From PALSA-660 sp036508075 (lineage in GTDB: Bacteria; Actinomycetota; Coriobacteriia; Anaerosomatales; PALSA-660), in NCBI GenBank assembly GCA_036508075.1, contig DATCIA010000077.1, positions 1-10,264 of the forward strand: a DNA stretch of 10,264 bases, in the 5' to 3' direction. The position numbers were made by a program, and so were the translations under genes. A model generated the notes under the pieces. It made no database searches, was not told where the DNA came from, and worked only from the letters and a program-made list of their open reading frames with translations. This document shows, one piece after another, positions 1-6,197 of the stretch; position 1 is the first letter of the stretch; every line of letters begins with the position of its first letter.

Positions 1-210
1 CCCGCCGACGACGACCCCGACGACGGAGGCCAGCACGGATTCCGCCCGGCCGTCGGGACCCAATCCGAGCCCCCAGCGCTCGTCGAGCCACTTGAGGATC
101 AGCCAACCGGCGAGGAACGCGACCATGTAGGCGAGCCCGTACCAGCGCACGGCCAGCGGGCCGAGCCGGAAGGCCACCGGGTCGATCGCCGGGAAGACGA
201 ATGCTGCCAA
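1..210 (-). CDS. lgt: Prolipoprotein diacylglyceryl transferase, N-terminal part (runs off the left edge)
   Basis: Lgt is the inner-membrane enzyme that moves diacylglycerol from phosphatidylglycerol onto the lipobox cysteine of prelipoproteins. Only the first 70 residues are in the window. They carry the family's N-terminal signature: FPAIDPVAFRLGPLAVRWYG aligns with the E. coli segment containing FDPVIFSIGP and HWYGL, so Tyr24 here corresponds to E. coli Tyr26. A first membrane helix follows (about 28-42), and the fragment ends in VVGVVVGG, matching the start of the next conserved helix. The start is a TTG at 208-210, preceded by AAAGGAG with 8 bases of spacing; no ATG fits better. The catalytic His and Arg residues lie beyond the window. 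The gene is divergent from the rhomboid gene. The family assignment is secure; completeness of the gene cannot be judged. Confidence 0.9.
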   Translation of the reverse strand, partial: MAAFVFPAIDPVAFRLGPLAVRWYGLAYMVAFLAGWLILKWLDERWGLGLGPDGRAESVLASVVGVVVGG

Positions 211-283
211 GGCCGAGGCTCCTTTCGGGAAGGTCTCGCGCGCCTCGGGATCGGAATGCTCTAGGCGTGCGCGTGCGGCGACT

Positions 284-289
284 AGGATA
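284..289 (-). promoter_or_regulatory. Candidate -10 (TATCCT) for lgt in the lgt/rhomboid divergent region
   Basis: The 147-base divergent region 211-357 holds GTGTATCCTAG on the minus strand. Its TATCCT is a plausible -10 that would give a leader of roughly 65 bases to the lgt TTG. The same bases read TAGGAT on the plus strand (283-288) and could serve the rhomboid gene. No convincing -35 is present for either direction. A similar G-TATCCT lies just ahead of azlC, which is the main reason to mention it. Confidence 0.3.
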
Positions 290-357
290 CACTTCGCGCC
301 GATGACGGGGCTTTTAGAGCGCCCCCGAACGCTCCCAACGAAGGACCGGTCGAGTCG

Positions 358-1059
358 ATGTTCCCGCTGCGCGACGAGAACCCCACCGCCCGGCTGACGT
401 GGATGACGTGGCTGCTGCTGGCCGTCAATGTCGCCGTGTTCGCCTGGGAGCTCCGCGTCCAGGCGGCCGGCGGCACGCAGGCCCTCGCAGCGTTCACCGC
501 AAGCTTCTCCTTCGACCCGGCCGCGCTCGCAGCCGCACCCGGCTCGCCGCGCGTCTGGCTCACACTGCTGACCGCGATGTTCATGCACGCCGGCTGGGTG
601 CACCTGGGCGGCAACATGCTGTACCTGGGGATCTTCGGCAACAACGTCGAGGATCGCCTCGGGCCCTGGGGCTTCCTCGGCTTCTACCTGGCGTGCGGTC
701 TGCTGGCCTCGCTCGCCGAGGCATTCGGGACCGGCTTCCCCCACGCCGAGATGCTCGGCGCGTCAGGGGCGATCGCGGGCGTTCTCGGCGCATACCTTCT
801 GCTGTATCCACGCGCGCGGGTCGTCACCGCGGTGTTCGTCATCTTCATCGTCGAGTTGGCGCGGATCCCCGCATGGATCGTGATCGGGGTGTGGTTCGTG
901 CTGCAGCTGGGAGCCGGGATCGCCGCGATCGGGCCCGGAGCGGCGCAGACCGGCGTCGCCTATCTGGCCCACGTCGGCGGCTTCCTCGCGGGGATGGTGT
1001 TGATCGCGCCGGCGTGGATCGTGGACCGGAGTAAGACGAGGTTCGCGGGCTGGCGCTAG
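358..1059 (+). CDS. Rhomboid-family intramembrane serine protease
   Basis: This 233-residue polytopic membrane protein belongs to the rhomboid (S54) family, which cleaves transmembrane substrates inside the bilayer with a Ser-His dyad. The motif order is typical: MFMHAGWVHLGGNMLYL (about 74-90, with His82 and Asn86), then FGNNVEDRLG, then GASG with catalytic Ser136 (134-137), then AYLAHVGGF with catalytic His205. Hydrophobic helices are visible near 14-30, 66-92, 104-122, 134-152, 155-168, 173-192 and 200-222. The ORF is full-length for a bacterial six- or seven-helix rhomboid with no extra domain. The ATG at 358 is preceded by AAGGA at 341-345, a longish 12-base spacing. Substrates cannot be inferred; neighbouring lgt is also a membrane-protein processing enzyme but is transcribed divergently. 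The gene ends 13 bases from a convergent gene. Confidence 0.93.
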   Translation: MFPLRDENPTARLTWMTWLLLAVNVAVFAWELRVQAAGGTQALAAFTASFSFDPAALAAAPGSPRVWLTLLTAMFMHAGWVHLGGNMLYLGIFGNNVEDRLGPWGFLGFYLACGLLASLAEAFGTGFPHAEMLGASGAIAGVLGAYLLLYPRARVVTAVFVIFIVELARIPAWIVIGVWFVLQLGAGIAAIGPGAAQTGVAYLAHVGGFLAGMVLIAPAWIVDRSKTRFAGWR

Positions 1060-1072
1060 AGCGACCGGACGG

Positions 1073-1453
1073 TCAGCGGCCCGAGCCCGCGTCCATGAAC
1101 TCGATCATCGACTCGACCGTGTCGGCGGCGGCCATCTCTCGCCTGAAGTACTCGACGTATGCGTCGATGCGGGATGCCTGCGATGCGTCGCGCATGGGCT
1201 CGATGGCCACCTTCTGGTAGGTGACCGGCGCGGACCAGGCCTCGGTGTGACCCGACTGCAGGTCTCCCCATGCGTCGCCCAGCATTCCCGCGAGCCCGGG
1301 CGGCACCTCTGCGCGCACCGCGACGGGGGTGCCGCAGATGGGGCAGGTGAAAGCGACCTCGACGTCGGAGCCGGAGCGCACCACGACCGTGGTGACGTCG
1401 TCGATCGACACCTCGACAGCCCCGTCGACCGCGCACCAGACCGTGAACCGCAT
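1073..1453 (-). CDS. Small unrecognised protein with one CxxC motif
   Basis: I do not recognise this 126-residue protein. The N-terminal 50 residues look like a compact beta-rich unit (MRFTVWCAVDGAVEVSIDDV) containing Cys7 and a CPIC motif (Cys37, Cys40). That could be a zinc-ribbon-like fold, although a second complete CxxC is missing. Residues 51-80 are Gly/Pro/Trp-rich, and 90-122 look helical and acidic (RIDAYVEYFRREMAAADTVES). No signal peptide or membrane helix is seen, so it is probably cytosolic. I chose the ATG at 1451-1453 because GGAGGT lies 7 bases upstream; an in-frame TTG at 1468 would place the ribosome site inside the gene. It reads divergently from azlC and converges on the rhomboid gene. 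Strong RBS, third-position GC and a clean fit between neighbours support it as real. Confidence 0.72.
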   Translation of the reverse strand: MRFTVWCAVDGAVEVSIDDVTTVVVRSGSDVEVAFTCPICGTPVAVRAEVPPGLAGMLGDAWGDLQSGHTEAWSAPVTYQKVAIEPMRDASQASRIDAYVEYFRREMAAADTVESMIEFMDAGSGR

Positions 1454-1482
1454 CGCCCACACCTCCAAACCGTCTCGTGCCG

Positions 1483-1488
1483 ATGATA
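1483..1488 (-). promoter_or_regulatory. Candidate -10 (TATCAT) for the small CxxC protein
   Basis: GGGTATCATCGG on the minus strand gives a five-of-six -10 match. It sits 29 bases ahead of the ATG at 1453, with the GGAGGT site in between. No good -35 is visible at 16-18 bases. It lies within 40 bases of the divergent azlC -10, so the two promoters probably interfere or share a regulator. Confidence 0.35.
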
Positions 1489-1514
1489 CCCGTAGGCGCG
1501 AGGAATGCTTGTAG

Positions 1515-1527
1515 TATCCTCACGCGC
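1515..1527 (+). promoter_or_regulatory. Candidate azlC promoter giving a leaderless mRNA
   Basis: TAGTATCCT ends at 1520 and the azlC ATG begins at 1528, so a transcript starting 7-8 bases after the -10 would begin at or next to the start codon. No Shine-Dalgarno sequence precedes this ATG, which fits leaderless translation, common in Actinobacteria. The -35 region (about 1492-1498) has no TTGACA-like sequence, so this rests on the -10 and spacing alone. Confidence 0.4.
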
Positions 1528-2232
1528 ATGCCACCGTCCCACGCCGTCGACATCGCGCCTACCCGTCACTCGCTTCTCATGCGAGGCGCGCGGCTCGGGC
1601 TGCCCATCTTCTTGGTCTACATGCCGGTCGGGATGGCCTTCGGCCTTGCAGCGACGGCCGCGGGCTTCACGTTCGCGCAGGCCACGGCGTGCTCCGCGCT
1701 GGCATTGGCGGGAGCGGGGCAGTTCATCGGGGTCGCCGCGCTGGCAGGCAGCGGCAATCTCGCAGCCGCGCTCATCGCCACGGGCGTGGTCAACCTGCGT
1801 TACCTGCTGTTCTCCGCCACCCTCGCGCCGCACCTCAAGGGAGTACCGCGCTGGCAGCAGCTGTTGCTCGCCCACACCCTTACGGACGAGACGTTCGCCG
1901 TGAACATCGCCGACGCGAGGGTCGGACGGGCCGACCGCTTCTCCATGACCGGCGTCGGCCTGATCTCCTGGTTCGGGTGGACACTCGGTACGGCGATCGG
2001 CGCCGCGGCAGGCAGCGCCATCGGAGACCCGTCCAAGTGGGGCGTGGACTTCGCCATGCCCGCGATGTTCATCGCGCTGCTCGTCGGCCAGATCACGCGC
2101 CGGCGCGAGTTCGTGGCCGGCGCCCTCGCCGCGGTCCTTGCGCTCGTGCTCTCGGCGTGGCTCCCCGGTCAGTGGCCCGTCGTCGCCGGCGCCATCGCGG
2201 CGGCAACTGTGATGACGGTGACGCCGAGATGA
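1528..2232 (+). CDS. azlC: AzlC-family branched-chain amino acid exporter, large subunit
   Basis: The 234-residue membrane protein belongs to the AzlC/YgaZ family. With the small AzlD/YgaH partner it exports branched-chain amino acids and analogues. Family hallmarks visible are RGARLGLPIFLVYMPVGMAFG (first helix, about 19-39), AGAGQF (61-66), NLRYLLFSATLAPHL (89-103) and LTDETFAV (118-125), followed by further helices at about 140-160, 172-186 and 194-225. I place the start at ATG 1528. A longer frame opening at GTG 1477 adds 17 residues that do not resemble the family and would run through the proposed promoter. The stop overlaps azlD by ATGA, so the two are translationally coupled. Transported substrate is inferred from the family, not shown here. 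Confidence 0.9.
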   Translation: MPPSHAVDIAPTRHSLLMRGARLGLPIFLVYMPVGMAFGLAATAAGFTFAQATACSALALAGAGQFIGVAALAGSGNLAAALIATGVVNLRYLLFSATLAPHLKGVPRWQQLLLAHTLTDETFAVNIADARVGRADRFSMTGVGLISWFGWTLGTAIGAAAGSAIGDPSKWGVDFAMPAMFIALLVGQITRRREFVAGALAAVLALVLSAWLPGQWPVVAGAIAAATVMTVTPR

Positions 2233-2555
2233 GCCCGACGTTGGCATGGGGTCTGGTCCTCGGCATGGCGATCACGAACACGGTCATCCGCCTCGTGCCG
2301 ATCGCGGCGATCTCAAGGCTCGAACTCCCGGAGATCGCGCACCGCTGGCTCAGCTACATCCCGGTCTCGGTGATGGCGGCCATCGTCGCGACGCAGGTAC
2401 TGAGGCCCGGCGGGAACTGGATGCTCCGGCCCGACAACCCCTACCTGCTCGCGTCCGTCCCCACCGCGATCGTCTACCACTTCACGCGCAGCTTCTTCGG
2501 GGCCATCGTCGCGGGCATCCTGTCCTTCCTCGCGCTGCGCTATCTGCTCGGGTAG
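2229..2555 (+). CDS. azlD: AzlD-family branched-chain amino acid exporter, small subunit
   Basis: This 108-residue hydrophobic protein follows azlC with a 4-base ATGA overlap, the usual arrangement for the pair. It has the AzlD pattern: an N-terminal helix (about 4-22) running into TNTVIRLVPIAAISR, then HRWLSYIPVSVMAAIVATQVL (39-58) with the conserved helix-breaking Pro45, and a C-terminal helix pair (72-106). Length matches the family (about 100-110). It depends on AzlC for export activity in studied systems. The true start is the overlapping ATG; the same frame is open far upstream through azlC in another phase, but that part is not coding. Confidence 0.9.
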   Translation: MSPTLAWGLVLGMAITNTVIRLVPIAAISRLELPEIAHRWLSYIPVSVMAAIVATQVLRPGGNWMLRPDNPYLLASVPTAIVYHFTRSFFGAIVAGILSFLALRYLLG

Positions 2556-2567
2556 CATTGCTCGCAC

Positions 2568-2590
2568 GCGCGCCGCATCCGCGGGCGCGC
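2568..2590 (+). repeat. GC hairpin between azlD and the DUF1015 gene
   Basis: A 7-base perfect inverted repeat (GCGCGCC / GGCGCGC) with a 9-base loop lies 12 bases after the azlD stop. There is no T-run after it, so it is at most a weak or Rho-assisted terminator or attenuator. A possible -10 (TAGCAT, 2553-2558) overlaps the azlD stop. I cannot decide whether the DUF1015 gene is co-transcribed with azlCD. Confidence 0.3.
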
Positions 2591-2612
2591 CCATCACACA
2601 AGGAGATGTGCC

Positions 2613-3920
2613 GTGGCCCGCGTCAGTCCGTTCCGCGCCGTTCGGTATCCGGTCGCCCCAGGCGCCGACATCACGCCGCTGACCGGCCCGCCCTACGACG
2701 TGATCCCGCCGTCGCTACGCGAGGACCTGCTCTCCCGCGACCCCCACAACGTCGTGGCGCTCGAGCTCCCGGAGGGCCCGCTCGACCCGTCACTGCCCGG
2801 CAACCGCTACGAGACCGGCGCGGCTCGCTGGCGCGACTGGCTGGCCTCCGGAGTGCTCGCCTTCGACGACGTCCCCGCCGTGTACGTGGTCGAGCAGCGC
2901 TACGCGCATGCGGGCGATGAGATCGCGCGCCGCGGGTTCGTGGCGGCGGTCGGCCTGGAGCCCTTCTCCGCCGGTGTGGTCCTGCCCCACGAGCGCACGC
3001 TGCCCAAGGCGATCGACGACCGCCTGAACCTCACGCGCGCCACCGCGGCGAACCTGAGCCAGGTCTTCGGCATGTTCCCCGACCCGGAGCACGCCACCGA
3101 CGCGCTCATCGCACGCGCGATGGAGACGCCGGCGCTGGCCACGGCTACCGATGACGACGGCGTCGTCTCGACGCTGTGGGCGCTGACCGACCCGGCCGAC
3201 CATGCGACGCTCGCCGCGTTCATGGCCGACCGGAAGATCTTCATCGCCGACGGCCACCACCGCTACACCACCGCCCTCGCGTACCGCGACGAGCGCCTCG
3301 CGGCGGAGCCGGATACCACGGCCGAGACGGACCGCGCCTACCGGACCGTGATGATGGCTCTCGTGAACATGGACGACCCCGGACTCGTCGTCTACCCGAC
3401 ACACCGCATCGTGGACGCGCCGGCTCCGCTCGACCCGTCCGCGTTCCGCGAGGCGCTGGCCCGTCGGTTCGATCTCAGCGAGCTGCCCCCCGGGCACGCC
3501 GGGGCCAAGGCGCTGGCCGCCGCGGTCGACCGCCCTTCGTTCATCATCGGGATGCGTGACGGCGTGACGCTGCTCGCCCGGCTCCGCACCGACGTCGACC
3601 ACGCTGACGCCTTCCCCGCCGGGACGTCGAAGGCCTGGCGCGCACTGGACGTCGCCGTGATCCAGGAACTCGTGATGTCCCCGCTGCTCGACGTGCATCC
3701 CGACCGGCCAGCCACGCTCGATCGGCTGTCGTTCTCCAAGGATGCCCACGCGGCGCTGAAGGCCGCGCGCGACCATGACGCGGTGTTCGTGCTGAATCCG
3801 ACGCGCATGGACCAGGTCGCTGCCGTCGCCTCGGGCGGCGAGACCATGCCGCAGAAGTCCACGTACTTCTATCCGAAGCTGCTGTCGGGACTGCTGTTCA
3901 AGTCGCTCGACCGCCTCTAG
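2613..3920 (+). CDS. DUF1015 family protein
   Basis: The 435-residue soluble protein matches the DUF1015 family over its whole length. It opens with the usual VSPFRAVRYPVAPGADITPL and GPPYDVIPP segments, has LPHERTLPKAIDDRLNL and NLSQVFGMFPDP in the middle third (about 131-160), and carries the hallmark IADGHHRYTTALAYRDE with ADGHHRY at 212-218. The acidic and paired-His motif suggests a metal or nucleotide/phosphate site, but the biochemical role is not established to my knowledge. No signal peptide or membrane helix is seen. The GTG start has AGGAGA at 2601-2606, 6 bases upstream. The gene follows azlD by 57 bases and converges on the glycosylase gene with a 3-base gap. In other genomes I recall family members near serine biosynthesis genes; no such neighbour is present here. 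Confidence 0.88.
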   Translation: MARVSPFRAVRYPVAPGADITPLTGPPYDVIPPSLREDLLSRDPHNVVALELPEGPLDPSLPGNRYETGAARWRDWLASGVLAFDDVPAVYVVEQRYAHAGDEIARRGFVAAVGLEPFSAGVVLPHERTLPKAIDDRLNLTRATAANLSQVFGMFPDPEHATDALIARAMETPALATATDDDGVVSTLWALTDPADHATLAAFMADRKIFIADGHHRYTTALAYRDERLAAEPDTTAETDRAYRTVMMALVNMDDPGLVVYPTHRIVDAPAPLDPSAFREALARRFDLSELPPGHAGAKALAAAVDRPSFIIGMRDGVTLLARLRTDVDHADAFPAGTSKAWRALDVAVIQELVMSPLLDVHPDRPATLDRLSFSKDAHAALKAARDHDAVFVLNPTRMDQVAAVASGGETMPQKSTYFYPKLLSGLLFKSLDRL

Positions 3921-3923
3921 CCC

Positions 3924-4706
3924 TCACCGGGCGCCGACGCCCTCGACTCCTCGCTCGGTGAAACGCGCGCACACGGCGCACAGGCGACACTCCTCGCAGC
4001 GAGGGTTCGCGGGATGGCACCACTGCCGCCCGACGAGCCAGGTCGCCAGATCGAGGCTGCCGGGGGCCGCGGGGCACGCCACCGCAGCCGCGCGATCGAT
4101 CTCGCCGGGGGTGTCGGAGTCGACAAGGCCGCTGCGCAGGAAGACGCGCCGCACCTGGACGTCGTATGCGACCGTCCCGCACTCCAGCCCGCGGATCTCG
4201 ACCCCGAAGTGCTGCCGAAGGATCTCGACCGCCATCGCCGCCTTCTTGCGCCCGATGCCACGAAACTCCGAGAGCCGCCGCGTCAGCTCGAACGCGGTCG
4301 GCGCATCCGCCCAGATCGCCGAGGCGTCCCCGCCGTAGCGCTCGATCAACCTGCCTGCGGCGTCGCTGATCCACCCCGCAAGCGTGTGCTTGAAGCGGTG
4401 CAGCGCCGGACGACGGCACACGGCCTCGTCGACCGAGACGCGCTCCCCCGCCAGCCGTGCCAGGTCGAGATGACCCAGGCGCTCCCGCAACAGGTAGGGA
4501 CCCGCCCACGCGCGCTCCGCGGGCACCCCCTGCGTGAACAGCACGGCGAGCAGGAAGGCCTCGGGCGACGACTTCACGAGCGCATCGGCCTCGGGGATAT
4601 CGGTGAAGGCGCCTCCGAGCTGGGCCGCGCCCTCGGACGCGAGCTCGGCGCCGTAGGCGGACAGCGCGGCGGCCACCGCGGCGCGCGTCGAAGTGCTCGC
4701 GCGCAC
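3924..4706 (-). CDS. Endonuclease III-like HhH-GPD DNA glycosylase with [4Fe-4S] cluster
   Basis: The 260-residue protein belongs to the helix-hairpin-helix GPD superfamily that excises damaged bases. The hairpin FRGIGRKKAAM (148-158) matches endonuclease III LPGVGRKTA, placing Lys154 at the catalytic lysine position. TVAYDVQVRRV puts Asp182 at the position of endonuclease III Asp138. The C-terminal cluster loop is C230-x6-C237-x2-C240-x5-C246, the classic spacing, with an extra Cys243 inside. Around these motifs it differs from true Nth: the N-terminal half (SSPEAFLLAVLFTQGVPAERAWAGPYLLRERLG, 46-78) is its own type and VAYD replaces VDTH, so substrate range is uncertain. I chose the GTG at 4706 because GAGGAGAAG lies about 8 bases upstream and overlaps the end of the preceding gene. 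The frame stays open further upstream but that part belongs to the neighbour. It follows the CW-motif gene by 5 bases. Confidence 0.85.
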   Translation of the reverse strand: MRASTSTRAAVAAALSAYGAELASEGAAQLGGAFTDIPEADALVKSSPEAFLLAVLFTQGVPAERAWAGPYLLRERLGHLDLARLAGERVSVDEAVCRRPALHRFKHTLAGWISDAAGRLIERYGGDASAIWADAPTAFELTRRLSEFRGIGRKKAAMAVEILRQHFGVEIRGLECGTVAYDVQVRRVFLRSGLVDSDTPGEIDRAAAVACPAAPGSLDLATWLVGRQWCHPANPRCEECRLCAVCARFTERGVEGVGAR

Positions 4707-4711
4707 CTGCG

Positions 4712-4960
4712 CTACTTCTCCTCGGGCATCTTCGGGCCGTTGACCAGGAAGAACTCGCAGTACGTGCAAAGCTCCTTGATCGCGGCCCTGCGGTCGATCG
4801 TCGGCTCGAAGATGAGCGCGGGGTCCCAGGTGAGCACGTGGGTCGGACGGTCGCACACGGCGAAAGCGCACTTTGCCGGGCACTTGTCACTCGGCATGTC
4901 ATGGGGACAGCGCGACTGCATCTCCTCGTCGCACGCCCTCAGCTCCCAGCACTTCGCCAT
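4712..4960 (-). CDS. Small Cys-rich CW-motif protein
   Basis: This 82-residue protein starts MAKCWELRACDEE and has eight cysteines (4, 10, 18, 27, 31, 36, 65, 68). The KCWEL-x2-C-x7-C opening resembles the CW motif of small bacterial proteins called two-CW proteins, though only one clear CW unit is seen. A second group is CPAKC plus Cys36, and a third is CTYCEFF near the C-terminus. The pattern suggests binding of zinc or an Fe-S cluster; the function is not known to me. No signal peptide is seen. The ATG has AAAGGA 6 bases upstream. Its stop lies within the ribosome-binding region of the downstream glycosylase, so the two genes are probably translated from one mRNA. That glycosylase itself carries an Fe-S cluster, which makes a metal or redox link plausible but unproven. 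Confidence 0.82.
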   Translation of the reverse strand: MAKCWELRACDEEMQSRCPHDMPSDKCPAKCAFAVCDRPTHVLTWDPALIFEPTIDRRAAIKELCTYCEFFLVNGPKMPEEK

Positions 4961-4994
4961 GCGTGTCCTTTCGTTCTATACTTGCGGCCGCGCC

Positions 4995-5003
4995 ATCGTA
5001 GCA
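4995..5003 (-). promoter_or_regulatory. Candidate extended -10 (TGCTACGAT) for the CW-glycosylase pair
   Basis: The minus strand of the divergent region 4961-5094 has TGCTACGAT, an extended -10 that would start transcription near 4988 and leave the AAAGGA site in the leader. A second candidate, GTATAGA at 4975-4981, would start inside the ribosome site and is less likely. On the plus strand TATACT (4977-4982) could serve the oxidoreductase. No -35 stands out in either direction. Confidence 0.35.
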
Positions 5004-5094
5004 CTCACCCGGCGTATCGCCGTGCCCACCCCGGGGGAGTGGGCAGCGCGCTGAAGATGGCACCATGCACCGTCGAAAGAGGGGAACGGCACCT

Positions 5095-6180
5095 GTGACT
5101 CTTCCGAGCACCGAGCGCTACGACACCATCGTCGTCGGAGCCGGACCCGCGGGCATCATGGCCGCCATGCACGCGGCGGAGCGCGGCACGGTCCTGGTGA
5201 TCGACGCCTCGTCGCTCCCTCGTGACAAGAGCTGCGGCGGGATGCTGCACGATCTCAGCATCGAGGCGCTCGCGCCCTATGGCGAGGTCCCCGAGAGCAT
5301 CGTCGCGTCCCCCCGCCACGTGCACTTCCGCTACGTCGACTGGGACCGCGGCATCCGCAAGCCCACCACCCTGCCCTTCCTGAACGTCGACCGCGCGGGC
5401 TTCGACGACTGGCTCGTGTCGCTGCTGCCCGAGACCGTCGAGGTCGTCGGATCCTCCGCCCTCGTCGGATTCAGGCAGGACGCCGCCGGCGTCGAAGTCG
5501 ATTGCAAGACCGCCGACGGTGTCGTGACGCTCCAGTGCGCGAACCTCGTCGGCGCGGACGGAGCTCGCTCCGCCGTGCGCCGGGGTCTCGGTGTGGGCGC
5601 GACCAGCACCTATGTCACCCTCCAGGACTTCGTGACGCTCGACGGCGAGATCGAGCCCTACTTCGACTGTATCTACGCGCGACAGCTCGGCGACTCGTTC
5701 GGCTACGGATACATCGTGCCGAAGAACGGCCACGCGCTGGTCGGCTCCGTCTTCTACCCCAAGACCAAGCGCCCGTGGGAGAAGGCGGACCGGCTGCTCG
5801 AGATCATGCGCGCCGCCATGCCCCAGCTCGGCGAGAGCGTCAAGCGCGAGGCATGCGCGGCGCTCTACCTTCGCGCGAACTCCGACGTCGTGCCGGGGGT
5901 CGGCCGCGTCCTGCTCGCGGGCGAAGCCGGCGGCTTCATGTCGCCGTCGTCGGGCGAGGGCATCTCTTACGCGCTGCGCTCGGGGATCGAGGCCGGGCGC
6001 GCGATCGCCGGCCACAGCGCGAGCGAAGCCCTCGGCGCTTACACCGGGGCCGTCGCGACCATGCGCTCGGACACGGCGCGCCGGCTGCGCTGGCTGCCGC
6101 TGATGGAGTCGCGGGTGGGCAAGTACGTGGCGGGCTTCGTGCCGACCGCGATCGTCAGCCGGGTCACCCAGGGCCTGTAG
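5095..6180 (+). CDS. FAD-dependent oxidoreductase, geranylgeranyl reductase family
   Basis: The 361-residue flavoprotein has the Rossmann GAGPAG (15-20) near the N-terminus, followed by SLPRDKSCGGML with a conserved-type Cys47, where geranylgeranyl reductases have KxCGG. VGADGARSAVR (152-162) matches the GxDG-S-VR motif, FGYGYIVPK (202-210) the family's Y-x-W-x-FPK region (Trp replaced by Tyr), and LLAGEAGGFMSPSSGEGISYAL (273 on) the second FAD motif. Family members reduce isoprenoid double bonds in archaeal lipids, chlorophyll or menaquinone side chains, and related substrates. Which applies here cannot be told, and no isoprenoid gene is adjacent. The last 30 residues are basic and hydrophobic. 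I prefer GTG 5095, with GAGGGG 10 bases upstream. ATG 5065 would add 10 residues (MHRRKRGTAP) with a poorer ribosome site. It converges on dcd with a 17-base gap. Confidence 0.83.
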   Translation: MTLPSTERYDTIVVGAGPAGIMAAMHAAERGTVLVIDASSLPRDKSCGGMLHDLSIEALAPYGEVPESIVASPRHVHFRYVDWDRGIRKPTTLPFLNVDRAGFDDWLVSLLPETVEVVGSSALVGFRQDAAGVEVDCKTADGVVTLQCANLVGADGARSAVRRGLGVGATSTYVTLQDFVTLDGEIEPYFDCIYARQLGDSFGYGYIVPKNGHALVGSVFYPKTKRPWEKADRLLEIMRAAMPQLGESVKREACAALYLRANSDVVPGVGRVLLAGEAGGFMSPSSGEGISYALRSGIEAGRAIAGHSASEALGAYTGAVATMRSDTARRLRWLPLMESRVGKYVAGFVPTAIVSRVTQGL

Positions 6181-6197
6181 GGCCCGGCGGCCCCCGC

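Noticed and set aside
1477..1527. Upstream GTG start for azlC adding 17 residues
   Set aside because: The extra residues do not resemble AzlC N-termini, the GTG lacks a clear ribosome site, and the stretch contains the proposed promoter elements.
5025..5043. Imperfect GC palindrome (CCCACCCC-GGGGGAGTGGG) upstream of the FAD oxidoreductase
   Set aside because: It has one mismatch and very high GC, so chance is likely, and it overlaps no convincing promoter.
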